64,000 nucleotides of DNA from Deinococcus fonticola (GCF_004634215.1 NZ_SMMH01000005.1:102966-166965), one strand, 5' to 3'; shown: positions 13,771-22,373, numbered from the stretch's first letter. Translations and numbers: made by a program. Notes: generated from the letters alone by a model not told the origin.

Positions 13771-16617
13771 TCAGGATTCATTACTCACCTCGATGCGGCG
13801 TGAGGCTTCGGTGTGGGCGCGGTAGTTCTCCTGCCAGCCGCTGGGGGCGTGGGCGGGCGTGACCTGCACGGCGGTGACCTTGTACTCGGGGCAGTTGGTG
13901 GCCCAGTCGGAAAAGTCGGTGGTGACCACGTTGGCCTGCGTGTCCGGGTGGTGGAAGGTGGTGTACACCACGCCGGGAGCGACGCGGTCTGTAATGAGGG
14001 CGCGGAGGGTGGTTTCCCCGGCGCGGCTGGCGAGTTTCACCCAGTCACCGTCCTTCAGGCCGCGGTTTTCCGCGTCGGTGGGGTGGATTTCCAGGCGGTC
14101 TTCGGGGTGCCAGGCGGTGTTGGCGGTGCGGCGCGTCTGGGCGCCCACGTTGTACTGCGACAGAATGCGCCCGGTGGTCAGCAGCAGAGGGTAACGCGGC
14201 CCAGTGCGCTCGTCGGTGGGAATGTAGCCCGTGGCCATGAACTTTCCTTTGCCACGCACGAAAGCGTCCACGTGCATGATCGGTGACCCGAGGTGATCCT
14301 CGCCCGTCACGGGCCATTGCAGCGAGCCGTGCATCTCGATGCGGTGGTGACTGACCCCGGCGAAGGTGGGCGTCAGGCGGGCAATTTCCCCCATGATCTG
14401 CGCGGAGCTGGTGTAGTTCCAGTCGCAGCCCAGCGCGCGCGCGAGCAGTTGTGTCACCTGCCAGTCCTCATAGCCGTTGGCGGGTTCCATCACCTTGCGC
14501 ACCATCTGAATGCGGCGTTCGGCGTTCGTGAACGTCCCGGTTTTCTCCAGAAAGGTGGAGCCGGGCAGGAACACGTGCGCGTAATTGGCGGTCTCGTTCA
14601 GGAAGAGGTCGTGGACGATGACGCACTCCATCGCCGCCAGGCCCGCCGCCACGTGTTTGGTGTCCGGGTCACTTTGCAGGATGTCCTCGCCCTGGATGTA
14701 CAGGCCCTTGAAGGTGCCGTCCAGCGCGGCGTCTAGCATGTTGGGGATGCGCAGGCCGGGTTCGGGGTCGAGGGTCACACCCCAGTCCTCCTCGAATTGC
14801 GTGCGGACTTCCGTGTCGCTGATGTGGCGGTAGCCGGGGAGTTCGTGCGGGAAGCTGCCCATGTCGCAACTGCCTTGCACGTTGTTCTGCCCGCGCAGGG
14901 GGTTGACGCCCACGCCCGGCCGCCCGATGTTGCCGGTCGCCATGGCCAGGTTGGCAATCGCCATGACCGTGCTGCTGCCCTGGCTGTGCTCGGTGACGCC
15001 CAGGCCGTAGTAGATCGCGCCGTTGCCCCCGGTGGCGAAAAGGCGTGCCGCGCCGCGCAGGTCAGCGGCCGGCACGCGGGTCACCGCTTCCAGCGTTTCG
15101 GGGCTGTGGCGTTCGTTCGACACGAAGTCGGCCCACTCCTGAAACTCGTCCCAGTCGCAGCGTGTCCGGATAAAGTCCTCGTCGGCCAGTCCCTCGGTCA
15201 CGATCACGTGGGCCAGCGCAGTCAGCACAGCCACGTTTGTGCCGGGTTGCAAGGGCAGGTGGTAAGCCGCCTCGATGTGCGGACTTTTCACCAGGTCGAT
15301 GCGGCGCGGGTCGATGACGATCAGTTTTGCGCCCTGCCGCAGGCGTTGTTTCATCTTGCTGCCGAACACCGGGTGCGCGTCGGTGGGGTTCGCGCCGATC
15401 ACCAGCAGGACGTCGCTGAACATCACGCTGTCGAAGTCCTGCGTGCCGGCGCTGGTGCCGAAGGTGGTTTTCAGGCCGTACCCGGTGGGGCTGTGGCACA
15501 CGCGGGCGCAGGTGTCCACGTTGTTGGTGCCGAAGCCCGCCCGCACCAGTTTCTGCACCAGGAAGGTCTCCTCGTTGGTGCAGCGGCTGGACGTGATGCC
15601 GCCCAGGGCGCCGGGGCCGTGCTGCTCACGGATGGCGTTCAGTTTCATGGCCGCGTAAGTCAGGGCTTCATCCCACGACACTTCGCGCCACGGGTCGGTG
15701 ATGTTCTCGCGGATCATCGGCTTCGTAATGCGTTCGGCGTGGTTGGCGTAACCCCACGCGAAGCGGCCCTTCACGCAACTGTGCCCGTGGTTGGCCTTCC
15801 CGTCCTTCCAGGGCACCATGCGCACCAGTTGTTCGCCGCGCATCTCGGCGCGGAAGGTGCAGCCCACACCGCAGTACGCGCAGGTGGTCACGACGCTGCG
15901 TTCGGGCTTGCCGATGATCTTGATGGCCTTCTCGTTCAGTGTGGCGGTGGGGCAGGCCTGCACGCACGCGCCGCAGGACACGCACTCGGACGACAGGAAG
16001 TTGTCGCTGGACGTTCCCGCCGACACCATGCTGGCGAAGCCGCGCCCGTCGATGGTCAGGGCGAAGGTGCCCTGCACCTCGTCGCACGCCCGCACGCAGC
16101 GCGAGCACACGATGCACTTGCTGGGATCGAAGTCGAAGTACGGGTTACTGGTGTCCGTCGGCTGTTTGAGGTGGTTCGCGCCCTCGTAGCCATAACGCAC
16201 GTCACGCAGGCCCACTGCCGCCGCCTGATCCTGCAACTCGCAGTCGCCGTTGGCGCTGCACGTCAGGCAGTCCAGCGGGTGATCCGAGATGTACAGTTCC
16301 ATCACGCCGCGGCGCAGTTTCTCCAGCGCGGGCGACTGGGTGCGCACAGTCATGCCCGCGCTGACCAGCGTGGTGCAGGACGCCGGGTAACCCCGCATCC
16401 CCTCCACCTCGACCAGGCACAGGCGGCACGACCCGAACGCCTGCACGTTATCGGTGGCGCACAGCTTCGGGATGGAGCCGCCCGACACGGCCGCGGCCCG
16501 CATCACGCTGGTGCCGGCCGGAACAGTCACGCTGCGGCCATCGATGGTCAAACTCACGGAGTCGGTGGACAGACTCGGCGGCGTGCCGAGGTCATCCTGC
16601 GGGCGATAAGGGGTCAT
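13771..16617 (-). CDS. fdsA: NAD-dependent formate dehydrogenase, molybdenum catalytic subunit
   Basis: The 948-residue alpha subunit carries in order an N-terminal 2Fe-2S domain (C53, C64, C67, C81), a His-Cys 4Fe-4S site (H113, C117, C120, C126), two ferredoxin clusters (C168/171/174/178 and C212/215/218/222), a further CxxCxxxC cluster (C246, C249, C253, C281) and the bis-MGD domain. The Mo ligand and neighbouring histidine are C374-H375 in NVDTCARVCHSPTGYG. It is cysteine, not selenocysteine. It oxidises formate to CO2 and passes electrons to FdsBG. The ATG overlaps the fdsB stop (ATGA). Confidence 0.95.
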   Translation of the reverse strand: MTPYRPQDDLGTPPSLSTDSVSLTIDGRSVTVPAGTSVMRAAAVSGGSIPKLCATDNVQAFGSCRLCLVEVEGMRGYPASCTTLVSAGMTVRTQSPALEKLRRGVMELYISDHPLDCLTCSANGDCELQDQAAAVGLRDVRYGYEGANHLKQPTDTSNPYFDFDPSKCIVCSRCVRACDEVQGTFALTIDGRGFASMVSAGTSSDNFLSSECVSCGACVQACPTATLNEKAIKIIGKPERSVVTTCAYCGVGCTFRAEMRGEQLVRMVPWKDGKANHGHSCVKGRFAWGYANHAERITKPMIRENITDPWREVSWDEALTYAAMKLNAIREQHGPGALGGITSSRCTNEETFLVQKLVRAGFGTNNVDTCARVCHSPTGYGLKTTFGTSAGTQDFDSVMFSDVLLVIGANPTDAHPVFGSKMKQRLRQGAKLIVIDPRRIDLVKSPHIEAAYHLPLQPGTNVAVLTALAHVIVTEGLADEDFIRTRCDWDEFQEWADFVSNERHSPETLEAVTRVPAADLRGAARLFATGGNGAIYYGLGVTEHSQGSSTVMAIANLAMATGNIGRPGVGVNPLRGQNNVQGSCDMGSFPHELPGYRHISDTEVRTQFEEDWGVTLDPEPGLRIPNMLDAALDGTFKGLYIQGEDILQSDPDTKHVAAGLAAMECVIVHDLFLNETANYAHVFLPGSTFLEKTGTFTNAERRIQMVRKVMEPANGYEDWQVTQLLARALGCDWNYTSSAQIMGEIARLTPTFAGVSHHRIEMHGSLQWPVTGEDHLGSPIMHVDAFVRGKGKFMATGYIPTDERTGPRYPLLLTTGRILSQYNVGAQTRRTANTAWHPEDRLEIHPTDAENRGLKDGDWVKLASRAGETTLRALITDRVAPGVVYTTFHHPDTQANVVTTDFSDWATNCPEYKVTAVQVTPAHAPSGWQENYRAHTEASRRIEVSNES

Positions 16618-18179
16618 GCGGATGCTCCTTCCACCAGTTCACGGGTGAGTCCAAAGTCTTCGGGCCAGAAGCGCAGGGCGCTCATGACGGGGTAGGGGGT
16701 AAAGCCGCCCAGGGCGCACAGGCTGCCGTATTTCATGGTGTCGCACAGGTCGGTGAGCAGGGCGACTTCATCCACGTGCGACCTGCCCGCGGTGGTGGCG
16801 TTGTGCATTTGCGGCAACCCTTCCACGGCATCGACCGGCCGGCCGTTTCCGCTGATGATTCTGTCCATGATCTCGCGCCCGCGCACGGCTCCAATTCGGC
16901 AGGGGGTGCATTTGCCGCAGGATTCCTCGGCGCAGAAGTGCATGGCGAAGCGGGCCAGGCGGGCCATGTCGGCCGTGTCGTCGAACACGACGATGCCGCC
17001 GTGACCGATCAGGGCGCCTGCCCCAGCGTAGGTTTCGTAGTCGAACTGGATGTCGAACTGATCGAGGGGAATGTACGCGCCGAGTGGCCCGCCGACCTGC
17101 ACGGCCTTGATGGGTCTGCCGCTGGCGGTGCTGCCGCCGATGTCCTCCACCAGTTCGCGCAGGCTCATGCCGAAGCCGGCTTCAAAGAGACCGCCGTATT
17201 TGATGTTTCCGGCGAGTTGCACGGGCATGGTTCCGCGTGAGCGTCCCAGGCCGAAGTTGGCGTATTTTTCCGGCCCGTCCGCGATGATGTGCGGCACGGC
17301 GGCGAGGGTCAGGACGTTGTTCACGACGGTGGGAAGGCCGAACAGTCCGGCAATGGCAGGCAGCGGCGGCTTGGCCCTGACTTCCCCGCGTCTCCCTTCC
17401 AGGCTGTTCAGGAGGGAGGTTTCCTCGCCGCACACGTAAGCACCCGCGCCGACGCGCACCTCCAGCGTGAACGGAGCGACAATTTCGCGGCTGGCTTCAA
17501 TGGCGGCCCGCATGGTTTTGATGGCGTGCGGGTACTCGCTGCGCAGGTAAATGAAGCCTTTTCCCGCACCCACCGCCAGTCCGGCAATCGCCATGCCCTC
17601 GATGAGCTGGAAGGGGTCGCCTTCCATGACCATTCTGTCCGCGAAGGTGCCGCTGTCGCCCTCGTCGGCGTTGCACACGATGTACTTTTCCGTGCAGGGG
17701 GCTGCCGCGACGGTTTTCCACTTGATTCCTGCCGGGAAGCCCGCTCCGCCACGCCCCCGCAGGCCGGAAGCGGTGACCTGCTCGACAATCGTTTCCGGCG
17801 CGAGTTCCCGCGCCTTTTGCAGCCCACGCCAGCCGCCCGTCGCCCCGTAATCGTCCAGGCTCAGGGGGCGGGTTTTGCCGGCACGGGCGAAGGTCAGGCG
17901 CATCTGACGGGCAATGAACGGGTGCTCCTCGATTTTTCCGATACTGAGGGTCTTATCACCGTGCAGGATGGCCGCGACATCGCCTGGGGCAACCGGCCCG
18001 AAGCCCTCACCGCCGATGTCGACCAGCGGTTCCAGCCAGTGCATTCCCCAGCTGGACACCCGCTGCACCTCGCAGCCCGCGCGCTGAAAAGTAGCCGCCA
18101 CCGCATCCGCCCCGCAGGCCAGTGCCAAGGAATCGGCGGCGACGCGCACGGTCATCGGTGCTGTTTGGGGAGGCGTCAT
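16614..18179 (-). CDS. fdsB: Formate dehydrogenase beta subunit, FMN/NAD site (NuoF-like)
   Basis: The 521-residue protein has an N-terminal thioredoxin-like region (about 1-110). An NuoF-type domain follows with GLRGRGGAGFPAG (139-151) for NADH binding and NADEGDSGTFADR (170-182) for FMN. The 4Fe-4S motif ESCGKCTPC is at 419-427 with a last cysteine near 490. It transfers electrons from FdsA to NAD+. It overlaps both flanking genes by 4 bp, showing tight coupling in fdsG-fdsB-fdsA. Confidence 0.95.
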   Translation of the reverse strand: MTPPQTAPMTVRVAADSLALACGADAVAATFQRAGCEVQRVSSWGMHWLEPLVDIGGEGFGPVAPGDVAAILHGDKTLSIGKIEEHPFIARQMRLTFARAGKTRPLSLDDYGATGGWRGLQKARELAPETIVEQVTASGLRGRGGAGFPAGIKWKTVAAAPCTEKYIVCNADEGDSGTFADRMVMEGDPFQLIEGMAIAGLAVGAGKGFIYLRSEYPHAIKTMRAAIEASREIVAPFTLEVRVGAGAYVCGEETSLLNSLEGRRGEVRAKPPLPAIAGLFGLPTVVNNVLTLAAVPHIIADGPEKYANFGLGRSRGTMPVQLAGNIKYGGLFEAGFGMSLRELVEDIGGSTASGRPIKAVQVGGPLGAYIPLDQFDIQFDYETYAGAGALIGHGGIVVFDDTADMARLARFAMHFCAEESCGKCTPCRIGAVRGREIMDRIISGNGRPVDAVEGLPQMHNATTAGRSHVDEVALLTDLCDTMKYGSLCALGGFTPYPVMSALRFWPEDFGLTRELVEGASA

Positions 18180-18616
18180 GATTTCACCCCGGCCAGTTGC
18201 TGGAGTTTTTCGGCGTCCAGGTGGGCTTGAACGGCGCCCCCCACCAGGGCATTAGGCCCCACGCTACACAGCCCCAGACAATAGACGCTGTCCAGCGCCA
18301 CCCGCTGCGTGAAATCGTCGGGCAGCGCGGCTATGAGCCCCTCCACACCGCGCGCCTGGCAGGCCTCGGCGCGGCATAACTTGATCACCGGCCTGCTCTC
18401 CGGCTGGGTGCGAAAATCATGGTAGAAACTCACCACCCCCTGCACCTCCGCCCGACCGAGGTTAAGCGCCGCCGCCAGCGCCCGGATGGCCTCCTCGGAA
18501 ATGAAGCCCACCTCGGCCTGAAGGTCGTGCAGCAGGGGCAGCAGAGCATCCTGGCGCGCCCCGTGCCGCTCGACCAGGGCCGCCACGCAGGCCGCATGAG
18601 ATGAAAACTCGTTCAT
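18176..18616 (-). CDS. fdsG: Formate dehydrogenase gamma subunit (NuoE-like, 2Fe-2S)
   Basis: The 146-residue thioredoxin-like ferredoxin has the NuoE ligand set C81, C86, C113 and C117 (LCRAEAC and VYCLGLC). It pairs with FdsB to form the NAD-reducing module. A TAAAAT -10 box at 18627-18632 overlaps the alternative ATG at 18628. This makes the ATG at 18616 the better start, giving a leader of only a few bases. First gene of the fds operon. Confidence 0.93.
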   Translation of the reverse strand: MNEFSSHAACVAALVERHGARQDALLPLLHDLQAEVGFISEEAIRALAAALNLGRAEVQGVVSFYHDFRTQPESRPVIKLCRAEACQARGVEGLIAALPDDFTQRVALDSVYCLGLCSVGPNALVGGAVQAHLDAEKLQQLAGVKS

Positions 18617-18723
18617 GGATGACGGCATTTTAACCCCGCCGAGCCCACACTCACCGCAACGGTCATGGGAACGAACCAAGAGGCCGGCTAAATATTGAAG
18701 CCGCTCAGGGTTTTACATGAAAA

Positions 18724-19224
18724 TCAGCCGTTGTTATTATTATTGTTGTTGTTATTGTTATTATTATTGTTGTTGCTGTAATGGCCGCCACTGCGGCTTC
18801 CCCGGCCATTCCCACCGCGGCCCCGGCGGCCGAGCATCCCCAGAATTCCCCGCGCCCCCGTTGCAGGCGGATTGGGCAGATTCAGACCACTGGTTTTCTG
18901 AATCCTGCCCCCCTGGTACGCGGTGGGGTCGATGGCGGAAATGCGCGTGCCGTCCGTCCAGGCGCTCACGGCACTCTGGCTGCTGAGGGGAAAACTGCCG
19001 CGCAACTGGCCACCGCTGTGCAGGTACAGTCCGGCGTGATTAAACACCACGTAGGCGCTGCCGGGCTTCTGGCGGGCCAGCCAGTTCACTATGGTGCTTT
19101 CCAAATTGGCACGCTCGCTGGCCTCCAGCCGGGGAATCGTGTTCAGAAACTGTTCGACCGTGAAGGCCACGCGCCGCAGGTGGTCGGGGCTGGCCGGGGA
19201 CTGTGAAACGGGCGCTTGCGTCAT
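18724..19224 (-). CDS. Poly-asparagine-tailed protein, candidate radical-SAM substrate
   Basis: The 166-residue protein has an N-terminal region of about 105 residues that looks folded (helix with TVEQFLNTIPRLEASE, then beta-rich AYVVFNHAGLYLHSGG). A Gly/Arg/Ser-rich linker (GRRGRGGNGRGSRSGG) follows, then HYS, then exactly 15 asparagines and a final glycine. There is no signal peptide. Its ATG overlaps the stop of the radical SAM gene by 4 bp, making it the last gene of a three-gene coupled operon. A leader-like domain plus low-complexity C-terminus beside a SPASM maturase is the layout of a RiPP precursor or modified protein. That role is inference. Confidence 0.75.
   Translation of the reverse strand: MTQAPVSQSPASPDHLRRVAFTVEQFLNTIPRLEASERANLESTIVNWLARQKPGSAYVVFNHAGLYLHSGGQLRGSFPLSSQSAVSAWTDGTRISAIDPTAYQGGRIQKTSGLNLPNPPATGARGILGMLGRRGRGGNGRGSRSGGHYSNNNNNNNNNNNNNNNG
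18730..18774 (-). repeat. 15-codon AAC/AAT tract encoding poly-Asn
   Basis: 45 bp of uninterrupted AAY codons (on the minus strand, 8 AAC and 7 AAT mixed irregularly) just before the final Gly codon and stop. The codon mixture argues for selection for asparagine, not only for simple slippage, though length change by 3-bp steps would remain in frame. Confidence 0.95.
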
Positions 19225-21104
19225 TCGTTCTCCTTCAGGTAATAGAATTCGGCGTTCTGGAAGGGCAGATTGATGGCCTGGATGTGGTAGAAGGCGTTGT
19301 TCTTCTGTTTCAGGTAATGGTAGTCGCGCAGGGCGCTGGTGGTCACCAGCAGGTTATTCAGCACACCCCGCTGGTAAAGGTGAGAATGAGCCCGCAGAAT
19401 CGGCCCCAGGTCGGCGTACAGGTAGTTTTCACTGTATGAACTGGGCAAAAGGTGATCCAGCCACAACTGGTAGGTGAACAGGTGCGCCTGCTTGGTGCGG
19501 GCTTCGTCCCCGTAGACCACCGGACTGTCGCGCAGCAGTTGCACGTACAGGGTGTTGCGGTGCGCTTCCCCACCTGCCAGCAGGTCACGGTGAACATGCA
19601 GACCGACCGGATCGTTTTCGGCCACCGTCAGCAGCAGGCGTTCGGGCTTCAGAATCTGGGAAGCCAGCGCCAGCACCTCGCCGCCGTGTTCCAGCAGGAA
19701 AGCGTCTTCACGGTAGAGCTGTTGCAAGGTCTCATCCTGCTCGATGATTTTCAGCAGTTCGTTCTTCTCGTCGTACAGGTCGTTGGGCAGTACCAGTCTT
19801 TGCGGGGCCAGGGTCGGTAGGCCCTCCAGGTGCAGGGTCGGGTGCATCTGCGCGGCGTAGGCAGCAGCGTACTCGCGCTGCTCCTCCGGCGGATCGGCAG
19901 GAAAACTGAGGGGCTGATCGGCGTACATCTGCCGTTGCAGGTCACAAGTATAGGACTGGCCGTGCTGACGCTGGAATTTCACCACCGCGCAGCCGGTGTG
20001 GCAGGTGGACAGGTGCCCGCAGCCCTGGCAATGCTCGTCGAACCCGAAACGCTGGTGCATCAGGCTGATCTTGTGCGCACCGGTCTGCAGGATCTGTTCC
20101 ACGCTGTCGGTGAAGATGTTGCCGTAATGAAACTCAGGAATGCCCTGGCCGCGCACGCACGAGTACACGTTCCCGTCGCTTTGCAGCAGGTAGAACTTCT
20201 CGCCGCAGTTGAAGGCATTGGTGCAGTAAGACGGCGAGAATTCATCGAACCAGTTGCGGCGCAGTCCTTCTTCCAGTTCGGTGCCCATGAACTGCTCGTG
20301 CAGGGCGTGGTAAAGCGCCAGCTGACCGGGAGCGTGCACCGGCTGCAAAGGAACTTTGTTCGGGTCTTCGCTGTTCAGGGCCGACTCGAACGCAAACATC
20401 AGGTTCATGTTGTTCATGTCGAAGCCCAGTTCACGGTGGATGTACCAGATGTCCTGCACGATGGCATCTACATCTTCCAGGTGAACCGCCGACAGGGTGG
20501 CCGAAATTTTGCTGTTGTGAGGGTAAGCGGCCAGCAAGCGCAGGTTCTCCTCGGTGCGGTCGCGCCAGCCCTTGCCGTCGCGGCGCAGGCGGTAACGGTC
20601 ATGCAGCGCCAACGGCAGGTCGATACTGGCACTCACGGAGACCTTGTGCCGCCGGAACAGCTCCAGCAGGGGCGCGAAGCGGAACAGGTTAGTCTTGATG
20701 TGCGGCGCGGCCTTGCGGTACCCCAGCGCGTTCAACTCGTCGAAATGCTGGCGGTAATGCCCGCGAATGATCGTGAACAGCTCGTCCAGCACCGGCACCG
20801 GCAGGGTGGTGACCTCGCCGCCATGCAGGGAGACGTTGAATGGCAGCACGTTCGCCGCCTCGAACTTCTCCAGCGCGAACCGCAAGGTGCTCACGGCGCG
20901 GGTAATGTCCAGTTTCAGGTCGGCGGTGCTGGTCTGCTGCCCCAGGTAGCAGTAGCTGCAATCCAGGTTGCAATACACCGTGGGCACGTACAGCAGGTGA
21001 ATGTGCCGCCGCGCCGCGACCTCAGAACCGGAGACCACCGGGCCACGCAGAAAGTCCGGCGGCGTGTCCTCCAGTTGGATGAGAGGAGAGACGGGTTGAC
21101 TCAT
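19221..21104 (-). CDS. Radical SAM/SPASM peptide- or protein-modifying enzyme
   Basis: The 627-residue protein has the radical SAM motif CNLDCSYC (C45, C49, C52). A TIM-barrel region includes the GGE motif (95-97). A full SPASM set follows: C294, C300, C316, then C359-x2-C362-x5-C368-x3-C372 and C387, sufficient for two auxiliary 4Fe-4S clusters. About 230 further residues without cysteine motifs follow and may bind the substrate. SPASM enzymes include sulfatase maturases and RiPP maturases that form thioether or carbon-carbon crosslinks. It overlaps the genes on both sides by ATGA. The likely target is the poly-Asn protein; sulfatase maturation is less likely because no sulfatase is nearby. 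Confidence 0.9.
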   Translation of the reverse strand: MSQPVSPLIQLEDTPPDFLRGPVVSGSEVAARRHIHLLYVPTVYCNLDCSYCYLGQQTSTADLKLDITRAVSTLRFALEKFEAANVLPFNVSLHGGEVTTLPVPVLDELFTIIRGHYRQHFDELNALGYRKAAPHIKTNLFRFAPLLELFRRHKVSVSASIDLPLALHDRYRLRRDGKGWRDRTEENLRLLAAYPHNSKISATLSAVHLEDVDAIVQDIWYIHRELGFDMNNMNLMFAFESALNSEDPNKVPLQPVHAPGQLALYHALHEQFMGTELEEGLRRNWFDEFSPSYCTNAFNCGEKFYLLQSDGNVYSCVRGQGIPEFHYGNIFTDSVEQILQTGAHKISLMHQRFGFDEHCQGCGHLSTCHTGCAVVKFQRQHGQSYTCDLQRQMYADQPLSFPADPPEEQREYAAAYAAQMHPTLHLEGLPTLAPQRLVLPNDLYDEKNELLKIIEQDETLQQLYREDAFLLEHGGEVLALASQILKPERLLLTVAENDPVGLHVHRDLLAGGEAHRNTLYVQLLRDSPVVYGDEARTKQAHLFTYQLWLDHLLPSSYSENYLYADLGPILRAHSHLYQRGVLNNLLVTTSALRDYHYLKQKNNAFYHIQAINLPFQNAEFYYLKENE

Positions 21105-21634
21105 GCCTGCACCGCCACTGGCGCGTCAGCAGGTAACGGCAACACGGGAAGGGCCACCTGCGGGGCCTGCTGCCCCACCGCACGCGTAATGCGCGCCACC
21201 ACCTTGTCGAACTTCTTCTGCCTGTTCGCGTCGATCTTGTGCTGCTTGCGGGCATTGGTGGGAAAGTTCTTGCGGTCTAACACGAACTGTTTTTTCAGTT
21301 TGCCTTGCAGGTAATCGATGGTGAGCGTGCCCGCCTGATCCTTCAGGGTCAACGCCTCCACGTTCTGAAAGTACACGATGTTTGGGCCGCAGATCAGGTA
21401 ACGCGGGAACAGTTCAATTTTTTTCTTCCTGCTGAACGTTGCCGCTGGCAGAATGATGGTCATCAGAGCGACGGGAATCCCCCCTAACTCTCCAAAGGCA
21501 GGCAACCCGTAACGGAAGAACCAACCCCACGCCAGTACCAGCAGGATCACTGTGAATAGGCGACTCAGCTTCTGCTTTAGCGTGAGCGGCAGTTTCTCCG
21601 GGTAGTCGTACTTGTAGGTATCACCGTCCGACAT
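21101..21634 (-). CDS. Membrane protein with PH-like/YcxB-like soluble domain
   Basis: The 177-residue protein has two transmembrane segments (about 25-45 and 50-68). A cytoplasmic domain follows with ELFPRYLICGPNIVYFQNVEAL and a basic segment KKQFVLDRKNFP, as in YcxB/bPH2-type membrane proteins. A helical tail rich in Lys/Arg ends in a Pro/Ala-rich region. It is the first gene of the cassette and overlaps the radical SAM start by 4 bp. It could anchor or export the modified product. The family assignment is by fold impression, not certain homology. Confidence 0.7.
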   Translation of the reverse strand: MSDGDTYKYDYPEKLPLTLKQKLSRLFTVILLVLAWGWFFRYGLPAFGELGGIPVALMTIILPAATFSRKKKIELFPRYLICGPNIVYFQNVEALTLKDQAGTLTIDYLQGKLKKQFVLDRKNFPTNARKQHKIDANRQKKFDKVVARITRAVGQQAPQVALPVLPLPADAPVAVQA

Positions 21635-21709
21635 ACGCCATTCTGCTTCATACGTGTCAGCCCGTCATGACGATTTGCCGTCCCGAGCGCACAGAATTTT
21701 AGCGATCAT

Positions 21710-22144
21710 TCATCCCTGCGATTCCAGCACCGCGCGCACGTCGGCAGGCTGCCAGCCTTGGGGCTTGAGTTGCTTGCCGTCGGCTCGTTTGGGGCCGGTG
21801 GTCTTGCTGAGATTGGCGCGGTGCACTTCGGCAAATACGGCGTCGGCGTCCACCCCGAATTGATCGAGGGCGCCGTAAGTGACGTACAGCAGGTCAACAA
21901 GTTCATGCACCAGCGGAGCAAGGTCCCCAGGCTGGACAGGCTCAGCCGACTGCAAACGCTCGCGCAGGGCGGTTATTTCCTCCTGCACCTCCGTCCATTC
22001 TTCACACAGGAGCGTCTGCCGAAGCTCCAGCAGGGCCAGATCAGGCACGGTCGGCGTGGACGGTGGGTTCAGGCCGATGGCACGGTGAAATTCATGGAGA
22101 CTGGCGGCATTGCTGGGGTGGTCGTCGCTGGGGCGGTCGGGCAT
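21710..22144 (-). CDS. MazG-like (all-alpha NTP-PPase / HisE-like) pyrophosphohydrolase
   Basis: The 144-residue protein has the metal-binding EEWTEVQEEI helix, HELVDLLYVTYGA and the tail VHRANLSK...GWQPADV, typical of single-domain MazG-related and phosphoribosyl-ATP pyrophosphohydrolase-like enzymes that hydrolyse non-canonical NTPs. A -10 box TAGCAT with 6 nt to ATG 22144 favours this start over the TTG at 22150. It is divergent from a 54-codon gene. True HisE is less likely because no histidine gene is nearby. Confidence 0.8.
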   Translation of the reverse strand: MPDRPSDDHPSNAASLHEFHRAIGLNPPSTPTVPDLALLELRQTLLCEEWTEVQEEITALRERLQSAEPVQPGDLAPLVHELVDLLYVTYGALDQFGVDADAVFAEVHRANLSKTTGPKRADGKQLKPQGWQPADVRAVLESQG

Positions 22145-22150
22145 TCGCAA

Positions 22151-22156
22151 ATGCTA
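22151..22156 (-). promoter_or_regulatory. -10 box of the MazG-like gene, leaderless type
   Basis: TAGCAT on the minus strand, 6 nt before the ATG at 22144. A TTGCCG lies about 15 bp upstream as a possible -35. Confidence 0.5.
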
Positions 22157-22191
22157 AAGCCCCGGTCACCCCGGCAAGCGGGCTGGACAGG

Positions 22192-22197
22192 TACGGT
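22192..22197 (+). promoter_or_regulatory. -10 box of the 54-codon gene, leaderless type
   Basis: TACGGT, then 7 nt, then the ATG at 22205. It lies back-to-back with the MazG-like promoter. Confidence 0.45.
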
Positions 22198-22204
22198 AAA
22201 GGGC

Positions 22205-22369
22205 ATGTCCACCACCGACGAGAAACGCAGCGGAGCAGGCGAAGTGCTGATCAGCGGACTGGACACCGGCCCCAGCCCCGCCGAGCGCGAGAACCTCTCC
22301 CCCACCGAGGAACTCATGACCCTCACGCCCGAAACCGAGCAGGCAGAACCCGAGGACGAGGACGGGTAA
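22205..22369 (+). CDS. Small acidic protein, 54 residues, unknown function
   Basis: The short frame starts with MSTTDEKRSGAGEVLISG, is rich in Glu, Asp, Thr and Pro, and ends EPEDEDG. It has no membrane segment or cysteine and is probably disordered. Support comes from the leaderless-type -10 box at the right distance, its isolation from other genes, and a structured repeat directly after the stop. I do not recognise a family. Confidence 0.5.
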   Translation: MSTTDEKRSGAGEVLISGLDTGPSPAERENLSPTEELMTLTPETEQAEPEDEDG

Positions 22370-22373
22370 GCCA

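Noticed and set aside
14797..16695. Long plus-strand reading frame opposite fdsA
   Set aside because: It is the antisense of a gene with complete cofactor motifs; its sequence is His/Gln/Arg/Val-rich and repetitive as expected for the complement of high-GC coding DNA.
18724..18790. Trinucleotide repeat considered as a CRISPR or minisatellite
   Set aside because: No spacers or repeat units longer than 3 bp; it is coding and in frame with an upstream domain.
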